From assembly GCA_037074615.1 (NCBI GenBank), contig CM073558.1, positions 19,823,001-19,887,000 on the forward strand: a DNA stretch of 64,000 bases, in the 5' to 3' direction. A program made the position numbers and the translations under genes. Under the pieces are notes generated by a model that did no database searches, had not been told where the DNA came from, and saw only the letters and a program-made list of their open reading frames with translations. The DNA is from Leucaena leucocephala (Eukaryota > Streptophyta > Magnoliopsida > Fabales > Fabaceae). Positions 13,161-24,124 of this stretch are shown here, piece by piece. Every line of letters begins with the position of its first letter. Positions within the stretch are counted from its first letter, which is position 1.

Positions 13161-15908
13161 TCAGTTGACGATTCTGCAATTGACACGGATCTGGCCTTGA
13201 TTCCCAGTGAGTGGCTTTATATTTCCCATCTTAATCATGGAAGAAGCAAAACCCTTGTAGAAAGCTAGAGGGTTTACTGTATACTGTGCAACCAAGAAAT
13301 CAGTAGAACCGCCATTGAAGAGAGCTTGATCAGAGTGAAGAAGCCCTTTCTTCTGAACCAAATTCCAAAAGTAAGACAAGTCGAAGTTTTTAGGTGTTGA
13401 GTCCAACGCTGCAAGGTTGTTGTCGCCTCCACTTCTAGGGCAGACACTGTCATATATAGAATAATCAAACATCAAATCAATTATGTTATTTTTTCCCATA
13501 AAAAATTTCAGTGGCCATTTCCACTTTTGCAAGCCAACTTTTAGAAAATAGACTTTTATCCTAACTAATAATCCTTTCTATCATTAATATGAAAATAAGT
13601 TAACTTTTTTAGATAGATTAAAAAAATAAACTAAATAAATAAGTTAATTATGACTAAATCTAACTCCTTAAGACAAATTTATATTATATACTTTTTAATA
13701 TATTCAAATTAGTCAACTATATATTATATTAATTATAATTAACTAATTTATTTAGTTTTTTTAATCTATTAAAGAAAATCAACTATCTTTTATATTAATG
13801 ACAGGATGGTAATTTAATTAATTGCTTACTTAGTTTACAAAATAGATGAGGAGGATGTTGTTGTTCCTTTAAAACTCAATATTCACTAACATATATCAAT
13901 GCTAATTGTATAGGAGTTTGATAAAACTTTCCTTTAAATATGTAGCAAAAATGAGGATGTTTATTTAGATATGTAATCATATAAGAAAAGGTAAACTTTG
14001 AAATGAAAGGAAGAGTTGGTCTAGCGGCTATTGAAAAATATGGTTGAAAGTTGTATAAGATGATTTAAACATGTCTAAAACAAGTTGTTGGTAGCATTAA
14101 TGAAGAGAGTAGATCAAGTAACATGGAGTTATTTGAAAAAGGGTAGGGAAAGATTAAAGATAATATTTAAACAAAGTTATTGAATGAGACATTTAGAATA
14201 ACAATCTATCTAAAGATTTAATTGTTGATAAAATATTATAGGAATATGTGATCCATGTAGTTGACTATTTTTAGTAGGATAAGGGTTGTTGATGTTGCTA
14301 CTCTTAGTTTACAAAACAGAAAATATACATGAAATACCAGTTATGTAAACGCAAGTCAAAGTAGCTTTTGGCAAAAGTTAGTTCAGTTTGACAAATTGTA
14401 AACCAAACATGCCCATACTTTTGGAGTTGTGCAGCAAAGAAGGGATTGATGTTGGAGTCGTTGTAGATGCGGTTTCTAAACGTAGCACAGCTAGCAAATC
14501 CAATGGTGTGGGCAGCAGATAAAAGGACCAAATCATTTTCATCAAGCCCTTGCTTCTTGAAGCTGTCTATGAGCTGAGGCAGATCAAAAAATGGTGCTGG
14601 TAGGTTAGTGTTTGCATCCTCTCGGCTAGCGTTGGTCGAGTCTCTTCTTCCCAGGTTCACCTTCCATGTGGGGCCCCCTAGCTGCGAGCACACACATACA
14701 CACAGTAGTAAATCTAACTAATTACTGCTGGAAGTTTACGTGATTAGTTAATTAGTTATGAATGTTAACCACCTGGCTGACCGTAAAATCTATAAATCGG
14801 GGTCCTGTAATATGGTTTAAGTGTGAAGAATGGTCGAATCCTCAACAAAAAGCAAGGAGGTTAACATCGGTCCTCCCCTCATGAGTTCCTACGAATTTAG
14901 GGTAAATCACCCTTAGAAGGGTTTGTTGTTTCCATTAGGAGTTAATTACTGAAAGTTACTCTATTTAGTTTCCTAACACAAACCACTTAATCGATATCTT
15001 GGTTAATGAATAGCTCCTACAGATACAATATCACTTACTGCAACGACAGAATCACGAGCTGCAACAGCCAAGATGTCAGCACAAGAAACAACGGGGCCTC
15101 CACATGCTTGGTCCACCTCTTTCTTGATCTCATCAATCACTTCAAATCCTCGAGCAGAATTCAAGTTAGGAAATGCATTCTTCTCGCTGTCAATAGTTGG
15201 GGTGGCATCCAAAAGAACTGACCCATCACATCCCTAATTAATGAATCACCACCAAAACAAAAGTAACAAACACTATTATTTGATACGAGTTTTAACATTC
15301 ATAATTTCTAAGATAGAAAGATGAACATGTTATGAATCCCACATCAAGGATCCTAAGTTCATGGACTTCTCTCATCCAATAGCTAGTCTTTTAGGATGAG
15401 TTATTTTTTTAGACTTGTGCTTGTAACAGTAATGCTTTCATTAAGAGACTAGTGTTCATGGAGAGAGCTATCTACATAAGGTTCTGATGGGTAAGAGGTC
15501 TAGCGAAGTGGAATCACTGGAGATATCAGCTCTTGAACGAGGGCGCTTTATAAATTCATGGGATTCTCCCACTTAACAGACTAGTTTTTTGGGCTGGATA
15601 TTCCTTTTAGACTTGTGCTTGTTACAGAACACACAAAAAAGCAACGAGTCATGCGTGCATGGGAAGTATATGTATAAGCTTACATTGACAAAGCAATCAT
15701 GGAAGTGTAAACGAAGCAAGGAAGCCCCCATTCGAGTCTCGTTCAGAACTGCAGCCTGAACGACGCGCTTAACTGTGTTCAAAGCGTTGGAACATGATTG
15801 GTCATAGAAATTAGGAGATAGTGTTGTTATGGACAAAGCTGAGCTTGCAAAAGCTGATAATGCTACCAACGCAAGAAGAACCATGCAGAAATACCTACGT
15901 GAGGCCAT
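13161..15908 (-). CDS. Class III secretory peroxidase (POX1)
   Basis: Haem peroxidase of the plant secretory class, using hydrogen peroxide to oxidise phenolics in the wall or apoplast. Four exons, 15908-15684, 15233-15039, 14681-14419 and 13446-13161, give 322 residues with exact phase agreement. The N-terminus (VLLALVALSAFASSALS) is a signal peptide. The distal site RLHFHDCF holds Arg66 and His70. GCDGSVLLD, VVSCADILAVAARDSVVA and LGRRDS follow, and the proximal haem ligand is His198 in AAHTIG. The C-terminus GQIRVNC carries the last disulphide cysteine. Residue 196 is Ala where LSGAHTIG is usual. Intron 3 lies after AAQLQ rather than at LSG/AHTIG as in POX3 and POX4, making exon 3 263 bases instead of 166. 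Introns carry a TRIM, a LINE tail and a Stowaway-like MITE. It is the parent or sister of pseudogene POX2. Confidence 0.93.
13571..13809. mobile_element. Stowaway-like MITE in POX1 intron 3
   Basis: A 239-bp element flanked by TA dinucleotides (13569-13570, 13810-13811). The ends are inverted (ATCCTTTCTATCATTAATAT on the left; the right end reversed starts CCATCCTGTCATTAATAT), and the core is the palindromic word series found in copies at 37545, 50430, 51796 and 52301 (for example agttaattatgactaa). TA duplications and CTCCCTCCGTTC-like ends are the marks of Tc1/mariner-derived Stowaway elements. Confidence 0.7.
14040..14290 (+). mobile_element. Decayed LINE 3' end in POX1 intron 3
   Basis: On the + strand, antisense to POX1, the sequence resembles the very common 3' terminus of plant non-LTR retrotransposons. 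It runs through a degenerate reverse-transcriptase C-terminus (a frame reading RVDQVTWSYLKKGR) to gtgatccatgtagttgacta and ggataagggttgttgatgtt, counterparts of the usual HVADP end and GGATAAGGCTTGGTTGTTGTTG tail. Stops interrupt all frames, so it is a relic. The left boundary is uncertain. Confidence 0.7.
15328..15626. mobile_element. TRIM (miniature LTR retrotransposon) in POX1 intron 1
   Basis: A 299-bp element begins TGTTATGAATCCC and ends GCTTGTTACA, with the TG...CA termini of LTR elements, and is flanked by a perfect 5-bp target duplication GAACA (15323-15327 and 15627-15631). The 5' LTR is about 15328-15428, and a diverged 3' LTR about 15535-15626 shares attcatgg, actagt-type words and ttagacttgtgcttgt. 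There is no coding capacity between them. The equivalent intron of POX2 (23134-23218) lacks it. Confidence 0.8.
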
Positions 15909-15962
15909 TCTTGTGTTTAATATGATGTTATCGATCAATGAATCAGGCTTTGGTTAGGATTT

Positions 15963-15972
15963 GTATTTATAG
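15963..15972 (-). promoter_or_regulatory. TATA box of POX1
   Basis: CTATAAATAC on the - strand lies about 56-65 bases before the POX1 ATG. Around it POX1 and POX2 upstream sequences align, but in POX2 (near 23500) about 13 bases covering the TATA are absent. Confidence 0.65.
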
Positions 15973-15979
15973 AGAGATA

Positions 15980-18170
15980 TACGGGGCTTGTTGGTGGAAA
16001 ATAAAAGACTTCACTTAAAGGCACCTGTAGCCCCCTATAAGGCCATTACGTACGGCATTTGGGCACAAGAGTATAACTAAGACCTCACTTTGCCTACTTT
16101 TTTGCAAGGCATGCATCAACAAGAAGAATCGGACATTCAATTAATAGGACATGCAATTGATCGTCCTTTCTCTTCTAAATCTGCGGATAATTTATTAATA
16201 AAAGTAGATATAGTTAGTAAAAATTAAAGTTCTCACATAATTCATAAGGTTGTGAGTTCAAATCTTATTACTTATATAAAAATTTTATTAATAGGTAATA
16301 CATATATATATCTTTGTAAATATTTGGAGGAATGCGTGACTAAGGTGAACTTTTAGAATCTAACTTGTCTAAATTTTTTCTTACAAAATAAAACCTTTGG
16401 ATTTTTTAATCTTTTAAAAAGTTTAGTTCTAGCTTGTAAAGTAGAATGTAGGTAATATTTGAAATAATTTTTTTTACATAATAAATAGAGTTGACCCTGT
16501 GTATTTGCATAGAACTAGTAATAAAGATAAATTATTCTTTACATGGCTAATATAATGGATAATGTTATATGCTAATAGGGGCACTTGTTATAGGTGATCG
16601 ATCCATTTTAATTCATAAACTAAAAGGGAAAGAATCCGATATCTTTCAGTTTTTCTTTCTTTGGTAACAAAATGAAGTGGACGTACTACCCTAAATAGGA
16701 TGTGAAAAGGATCTATAGGGACAAGGGAGTTAAAATGTGTTGACTAAGGGACGATTAGGGTTAAAGTATATTCTTGCCTTTTAAATTATTTTATGAATAG
16801 CATTTATTGCAATGTTGACAGTTAATTTTATATTGATTTTAGGCCAATGAAAGAACATTTTTTCCCTTAAAAGTATTCATGAATAACTAGAATAGTGAGT
16901 AGTTGGCAAGCCAAATTGCATCCATCTCTTCTTCCTTCTTTTAACAAAAATATATGGGATAACATAGCTAATTACTTGTTAGCCCAAGTTGATAAACTTT
17001 TTTTTTTACTTCATGATTATGATTCAGTTAGCAAAACACATGTGACAAATGATGTCACATGTTTTGATAAGAAAAATCGGGGTGTCAATTATTTCATATT
17101 ATAAATTTTAGGGTGTTAATTACTCTTTTATGAGTATTATATGGATAAAAATACTCGTTAATCCAAAGTTAATCTAAAGTTAATGGTCAACGATCAATCA
17201 CCAATAGTTGAAGAGCCTCATTGTAACGGTTTCAACACTAGAGTAACATTACTCTAATGAATAGTTTATGATAATCAATGCTCCTTATTATATAATTTAA
17301 AGTCAAACATGCCCGCACATGTGATATAAGAATGAATAATCTAATTAATCTAGCTTTAATAGTCCAATTTTAAGTTTAAAATTTAAACTTTTTAATAGAA
17401 ATAATATTTTGTCAAAGTCAAAATTTTAAAAAATAATATTTATTTTAAATTATGTATCTATTAAAATAAAAAAATTATTAAAAATATATAAAAAAATATT
17501 AAGTTTGTAGTACCATCCTGATTTAATTAAAAACAATTGAGATTTCATGAGCATTAAAACTCATCCCTATTCAATGCATGATTGATGAGGAAATCTAACA
17601 TTTCTACTGGCCTTTTCATAGCAAGGGTTGACTTCAACTCTGCAATTACGAGCTACAAAATTATCCTCTATGGCTAGCCTGTAAACAGTAAAATTAGATA
17701 ACAATTAAGTGATTAACAGTAACGTTGTCTACTTCTAGTTGCATCTGACGTGAGATAGACCTGCCAATTCAACCGATGGAACTAGAAATCAATACCTAAT
17801 CTAATATTTTTCTTGACAAAAACCAGCCATTTTAAGAAACTATCCGGAGTAACGGGATCGAGAACCAAAAAAAAGTCTGTCCAGAAATAAGCAGTTCCAT
17901 GAAGAAAAAACTAGCTTTAAAATTAAAATTAATTAACATGTTCTTTTGATTCAAGAAATTAAGTTTAGGTGAGTTGAGTTAGGGTTTATCGACATGTCTC
18001 TAAGTTCAAAAAATATTTATAGAAATATTTATATATCGTTTACCAATACAATTTTTATATCTATAATGCCATTTGAACTTATAATCTTATGAGTTATAAA
18101 TTAACTCTTTACCAACTGGATTAACTATTATTATTAAAATTAATGAAATTTAGACTAGCAAGCGTGCGCC
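15980..18170. other. POX1 upstream region and AT-rich spacer
   Basis: 15980-16130 aligns in patches with the region upstream of POX2 (23510-23620), so it is the shared promoter zone. Beyond that I see AT-rich spacer; 16240-16300 (gttgtgagttcaaatctta) resembles scattered dispersed-repeat ends. No gene is supported. Confidence 0.45.
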
Positions 18171-18174
18171 CACT

Positions 18175-19203
18175 ACACTTTGTAATTAGCCCTCCCCACT
18201 CTACAAGTTCCTAGTTCCTACCCTCTCCGTTTACTGATTCAAACGCCCCTTATTTCTTCTTCTCAACCAACGGGGACTCGTTTTTTTCTTAAGTATATGT
18301 ATCCTCTTCTTAGAAATAAACATATAAATATATTTGAAATATTGTGGAGTATTAAATGTAAGTTTCTCTTTTAGATGAGATTCCAACTTTAATTTGCAGT
18401 GTCGTGAGGAATTAACCTCTTTTTTATTAGACCTAATCCATGTTTATAATGCCCTAATCGTTATTCTCACTTCCTTCCCAACATCCCAGAATTATTTTTG
18501 CTTATGAGATAGAGGATATTTTTAATTTATGTTATTCCGATTATTTATGTATACTTTCTTTCATACTTTATCCTTTTAATTCAGTTGTAATATGGCTCTA
18601 AAAAATTCTTGATTGCAGAGGTTTTAAGGATAACTTCAAGAACATTACTATATATATCATTCATCACTCATTTTACATAAATTTTTATTTTAATCCCTCA
18701 AATCATGGGTTTTGTTCCGTTAAAGGGTAAAATGGTCTAAATCTTTAAAGAAATTTGAAAGACTAAAATCTATAAATTTGAGAAATCAAAACTAAAAGGA
18801 TGACAAATTTAGGATTAAAGATTGTCTTTTTCTTAATACCCAAACTGGCACATAATACCTTTAGGTTGTTTAATTCTAGACATCCTCAATACCAACGATA
18901 AATTTAAGGAATTCGGGTGCTCATAGCATATTGTTCCATCTACCAAAACGCTTCCTAAAATACAAATGTGAAATATAACGCTAAATTCTTGATACACACT
19001 TGAACAACAATAATAGTGTCAGATGACAAACATTACATTGTAGACTAATAGAAAAAACGAAACCGTCAGATCCTCTTCAACTGGGTAACTCTGTTTAAAG
19101 AAGCTTGTAAATCCAACTATTTGCCACACAGATGTACGCACTAATAGGAACTCTTGCTCTTTATAAGCCGAAGTTTTAAGGGTAAAAACAGAAACACATG
19201 CTA
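18175..19203. repeat. Segmental duplicate of the PPR 3' flank (copy A)
   Basis: This stretch aligns in order with 24125-25122, most clearly 18850-19203 against 24755-25122 (shared words include gatgtacgcactaatagga, tgctaaattcttgata and aaatccaactatttgccac). The original copy lies just downstream of the PPR gene. Here it forms the end of the first unit of a tandem duplication, next to an aminotransferase intron fragment. No open frame is conserved. Confidence 0.8.
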
Positions 19204-19362
19204 ACCAGAAAGAGTTCAAACTCTCACATTGATTAATCAGAGAAAGGATTAAAGATGTTAAGGTTAAGGGCAGTTGTATAAAATTTGCCTAAGTAATTTT
19301 GATAGAAAAACACCCTCAATAAATGAAACGGTGAAAGAGAGAGAAAAGGAGGGTTTATGTAA

Positions 19363-19505
19363 ACTTATATTTGGGATCAAAAACCCTCTTTTTTGGATCA
19401 ATCCCCAAAAGTACTTGCCCCCCATAAAGATCACCTTTTTCTTCATAAACTATTGCATGACAACTACTGTTTAATACAATATATTCATCAATCATGATAA
19501 TAGTT
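19363..19505 (-). repeat. Displaced fragment of aminotransferase intron 2
   Basis: 19363-19460 matches 10406-10500 (shared atatttgggatcaaaa, aaaagtacttgcccc and caatccc), and 19480-19505 matches 10767-10792 (atattcatcaatcat). The source lies just inside the acceptor of aminotransferase intron 2. After 19510 the sequence switches to the POX1 3' flank (counterpart near 12990-13090), so about 2.2 kb containing aminotransferase exons 1-2 is missing from this copy. Confidence 0.75.
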
Positions 19506-21118
19506 TGGCTGATGATACATCATTCGTGCTTTATTGATATTTGATACATGCAAAAGTGTAGATTTCATCACTCCAGCAGATAATAGATTGATAAGTAAAG
19601 TTCCTTATTATGAGAGTATCTTCTGCGTCATGTTATTTTTCCCACTCCATATATATCAGTTGACGCTTCTGCAATTTACACGGATCTGGCCTTGATTCCC
19701 AGTGAGTGGCTTTAAATTTGCCATCTTATTTAGGGTATACTGCATGACCAATGCATCAGTAGAACCGCCACTGAAGATAGCTTGATTAGAATGAATAAGC
19801 CCTTTCTTCTTAACCAAATTCCAAAAGAAAGAAACGTCGAAGTTTGCAGGTGATGAGTCCAACGATGCAAGGTTGTCGTCATCTCCACTTCTAGGGCACA
19901 CCCTGTCAATATATAGAATGATAAAAGAACAAATCAGTTATGTTATTTGATTCCCATAACATGTTTCAGTTGATTCCACTTTTACCCTAACTGATATTTA
20001 AGCTACTTTGGGAGCTTAGTTTACAAAACAGAAAATACCCATAATACAAAAAGCCAGTTTTGCAAACCCAAGTCGAAGTTATAACTTTTGGCAAAGTGTA
20101 ACCCAAACATGAACGTACGTTTGGAGTTGTGCAGCAAAGAAGGGATTGATGTTGGAGCCGTTGTAGATGCGGTTTCTAAAAGTAACACAGCGAGCGGATC
20201 CAATGGTGTGAGCACCAGATAGAAGGACCAAGTCATTGTGGTCAAGGCCTTGCTTGTTTAAGCCGTCTATGAGCAGAGGCAAATCAAAGAATGGTGCTGG
20301 TATGTTATTGTTTGCATCCTCTCGGCTCGCGTTGGTCGAGTCTCTTCTCCCCAGGTTCACCTCCCATGTTGGACCCTCTAGCTGCAAACATGTGCGCTCG
20401 ACCACATTTTCATGTGTTAGTGTATTCTAAGATATGTGAACTTGAGCTAGTAAAAGGGCTCAGAAGAGGAGTCTTAAAAAAACACTGACAGTTGGAGCTG
20501 ACTGTGGCTTTTATTTATTTTAATTAGTCAGTTTCATTTCATCATTAACCAGTTTTAATTGCATAAATCGCCATTTATCAATGTTTTGTAACTTCCCTTT
20601 TAATTATCATCAAGTCATCTTTAATAACCAGTATAATGTGGGCCAACGGCCTTACTGCATTCTCTATACCTATAAAAGACAATATTTGATGGTACCGACC
20701 TCTCTCCCCAAACTCTCCTCATCTCTCTTCTCCTGAGTTATGGATTTCTGCAGTTATATGCCGCTACTTTCTGTAGGAATGGTTCGTTTATTAAGGAGTG
20801 CTGTCTTCTATTCTTACCTTGTATATGACAAAATAACTATTAAGATAATGTGCTATTAGGGCATGACTCGAACCATATTTTTATTGTTTTTGTAGATGTT
20901 TCCCAACACACATATATAATGCTTATAGTGAATCTAAACCTAACAAGTTAATATCTTGGTTAATGAATAGCAGCTACAAATATAATCACTTACAATCACG
21001 ACCTGCAACAGCCAAGATGTCAGCACAAGAAACAACGGGCCCTCCACATGCTTGACCCACCTCTTTCTTGATCTCATCAATCACTTCAAATCCTCGAACA
21101 GAATTCAAGTTCGGCAAC

Positions 21119-23055
21119 TGACAAACCTCGTTCTATTTATCAAAAGTTCTAAGCTAACTATACTATAAGTGGTAACTAGCCTAGGTCATTCTTTTTAAGA
21201 AGCCTGAATGGAGTTAAAGTTTCCTTACTAACCCAATGGACCACAAATTAACAAATTAATTGACAAATTCTGTGATGGAATATTTCTGATTTTTATCTGA
21301 ATTTAAAATCCTAACAACCAATGTTTATAGCTTTTTGGTTCTTATGACAAAACAAGGAGATACAGACAACAAGTTTCCTAACAATATGTAAAATGTTCCC
21401 ATGGAACCTTACTAGCAAAATTTAGAATGAAAGTTTTGGCCGAATTCAATGAAGTGATAAACGAACTCGTTGATGCCATAAAATATGATCTCATAACTAT
21501 ACAAATCACACTCATGAATGTATTCGGTAAGAAAATTAGACAATGAATTAATTCCTCTTCCAACAATCACTACTATGATTGATCTGAAATTAATTGAATC
21601 AAATGTCGAATATAACTGACTCGGCCACAGCCACAATCTAATTCAATTTCAAAACAAGAGGAAGTATTTCTAACTCAAAATTATACATAATCCACCATCT
21701 GTTAATCCTATTAACGTAATCTCTTGAATTCTTAGTTATAGATCAAACATTCAGATCCTGAATCTATGAACAAGTCATATAAGCATAAATTGTATAAAGA
21801 ATCCAGACTAGAATTCAAGTGAATTGAAACTCCCTGGTTATATCAGCAGCTCTGGTTCTAGCTCATCTCCACAGGAACTCAGTTATTCAGCTCTCCATTT
21901 CTGTGACGACCTCTGCAGCAACAAATGGACAATATGCAGGACCCATAGTCGCTGAGAGAAGAAGGAAGATAAAGATGGATGAGAAGTAGTTTTTGGTCTT
22001 GTGTTGTGAAAGATGGAAAGTTGCAGCAGAGTTGCGGATGAAAATCGCCGAGGTGGAAGAGAAAGGGTGAGATCCGACACCCCTCGCTGTGCGTGAAGTC
22101 TCCCCATATATATGCAACTGTTGTCCCTGAAGCCCCGTGAGTGAAATCTCCTTGTCCTGTGCGAGCACGTGCCTTCTGTGGAGTCTGTTGTCATCTAACT
22201 GCTCTCCTGTTACGTTACTTCCGTTTCAGTGCAGCTGGAAAAGAATCGTGAACCACCTTCTGTTATTAATCAAAAGGCACAGCTTTGGTGAAGTGTTTCA
22301 CTCAACGGAAGGAAAAGGAGGGGAGGAAAGTGTTTCACTCAACCAAGGATGGGAAAGGAGGGGAGAGATTTTAATAGAGAAAAAATAAAAGAAAGGAAGA
22401 TGGAAAATTTTATTATTATCTTATTTATATTAATATAAAGAAAGGGAAATGAAGTGATTAAAGAAAGGGAAATAAAGTGATTTTAATATTATCTTGCTTG
22501 GTTTAAGAAAGAAAAGAAGAGAAAATATTTTTATATAAATAAATTTAATATTATATTATTTTATAAAATATTTTAATAAAATATAATATATAGGTAATGT
22601 TGGGATATTAAAAAATTATGAGATATTAATATGATAAACTAAAAATATTACTTATTCCTTCTAAATCCTCCAATTTTATAGGGGAGGATAAGTTTGAGAG
22701 GAGAGGAAAAAAATTTTAAATATCTATTTAAAATTTTCCCTTCTCTTAAAAATTTTTAAATACTTAAATAAGGGAAGGGGAGCAAAATCTCTCACCTCCC
22801 TCCCAAATCACTGGTACCAAATGAAGTATAAGTGACAATATATTTCATGGGTCCTTTAATGCTAAGGAAAATCTGGTCCTTGGCTAATGATTCTAAAATT
22901 TGATTTAATTCTTTATTAATGTTATGCATTGATCAAATGTGATGTAATATTATATTCTTATAAATATATCAACAATTACACTATTTCAACCTATTAAAAA
23001 TTCTATAATTATTACAAAAATCCTACAAAAATTATAGTAAATTTAAAGCTTATTA
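21119..23055. mobile_element. 1.9-kb insertion of unknown class in POX2 exon 2
   Basis: The insert splits exon 2 and is bounded by GCAAC on both sides (21114-21118 and 23056-23060), which looks like a 5-bp target duplication. The ends (TGACAAACC... and ...AAGCTTATTA) are neither an inverted repeat nor TG...CA, so I cannot assign a class. The segment 21840-22260 is clearly GC-richer than its surroundings and holds two overlapping - strand frames (21883-22194 and 21887-22168) that match no family I know; it may be a captured gene fragment. 22330-22826 appears to be a separate palindromic MITE. Confidence 0.6.
22330..22826. mobile_element. Candidate palindromic MITE within the POX2 insert
   Basis: The left part (gatgggaaaggaggggagag near 22347) recurs inverted at the right (complement of ctctcacctccctcccaaatc near 22790), around an AT-rich core. 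Short direct duplications (gtgtttcactcaac twice near 22293 and 22330; agaaagggaaatgaagtgatt-like units near 22440-22480) sit at the left edge. Boundaries and class are uncertain. Confidence 0.4.
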
Positions 23056-23935
23056 GCAACGCATTATATTCTTCTTGCTGTCAATAGTGGGGGTGGCATC
23101 CAAAAGAACTGACCCATCACATCCACAATCAACGAAAACAAACATTTAATAATGTGAGATGAAGTTTAACGTTCATAATCTCTAGGCAACGAATCATGCG
23201 TGCATGGGAAGTATATGTATAAGCTTACATTGACAAAGCAATCATGGAAGTGTAAACGAAGCAAGAAAGCCCCCATTCGAGTCTCGTTCAGAACTGCAGC
23301 CTGAACGACTTGCTTAATTGTGTTCAAAGCGTTGGAACATGATTGGTCATAGAAATTAGGAGATAGTAACGTCGTGGAGAAACCTGAGTTCGCAAAAGCT
23401 GATAATACTACAACATAAGAACCATGCAGAAATACCAACGTGAGGCCATTTTTGTGTATAACATAATGTTATTGATGAATCAGAATTTGATTAGGATTTG
23501 TATATGGGGCTTGTCAGTGAAAAATTTTCACTATATGGAACCTATAGCCCCAAAAGGGACCATTAAGTCCGGCAATTAGGCACAACAGTATAACTAGGTA
23601 GGAGCAAGGCATGTTCGTCTAAGAGAAGAATGAGTCGTTCAACTAATACGAAGAGGAATTTTTTTGTTGGTACAAAAAAGTTTAGAGGTGGATTTGGTAA
23701 TGACACGCTTTTAAAATTAGGGTATAACTTTAAAATTTAAAGAGTGTTTATAAAAAATTTATAGGATCGCTATAAAGAAATTATTATAATAATAGTAGGA
23801 ATCGAATTCGCGTCATTAGAAGATATAAGCCTATTATTTATTATCTGTGCAACTCTCATTAGCAATACGATGAGGAATTGATCATACTTTGTTATTTTTT
23901 TGGTACAAAAGTTTTTGAAAAGTTATTAGACTTAG

Positions 23936-24118
23936 TCATAATCAAATGGCAGGGTAAAGTCTTCATTCCTACTAAGTAATATTAATGTCAGGTAAGAAAA
24001 ATTGTCTATTACCCTCAAATGTAAAATTAAATACTTAAAAATTAAAATATCTCTTTAAATACTATGATTAAAATTATAATAAAATAATATTTTGAATAAA
24101 TTCTAAAATAGACTCTTT
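23936..24118 (+). repeat. Dispersed 180-bp repeat, family C copy 1
   Basis: Shares an ordered set of words (taatattaatgtc, attaccctcaaatgtaaa, aaaattataataaaataata) with 36905-37095 in the same orientation and 56690-56885 in reverse. It is non-coding and of unknown class. Confidence 0.6.
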
Positions 24119-24124
24119 TAATTG

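Larger units (their letters stand above)
19656..23449 (-). pseudogene. Disrupted class III peroxidase duplicate (POX2)
   Basis: All four peroxidase exons are recognisable: exon 1 at 23449-23219, exon 2 split into about 23130-23056 and 21118-20995, exon 3 at 20381-20119 and exon 4 at 19902-19656. Exons 3 and 4 still read like POX1, with LSGAHTIG and GQIRVNC. Lesions seen against POX1: a 4-base deletion in the signal peptide, giving a stop at codon 14; loss of the AG acceptor before exon 2 (TGT instead of TAG); a five-base addition in exon 2; a 1,937-bp insertion in exon 2; an 11-base deletion at the end of exon 2; a 39-base in-frame deletion in exon 4 that removes 13 residues; and loss of the TATA box upstream. 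A functional peroxidase cannot be made. The exon 3 and 4 lengths (263 and 247 bases) agree with POX1 once the 39-base gap is counted. Confidence 0.9.

Noticed and set aside
16240..16300. gagttcaaatct word as a possible tRNA T-loop.
   Set aside because: No acceptor stem or anticodon arm can be built around it; it looks like dispersed-repeat sequence.
20660..20900. TATAAAAG followed by an ATG within POX2 intron 2, like a small promoter and gene.
   Set aside because: The frame is about 40 codons with no recognisable features; it may be unrelated insert sequence, but no gene can be supported.
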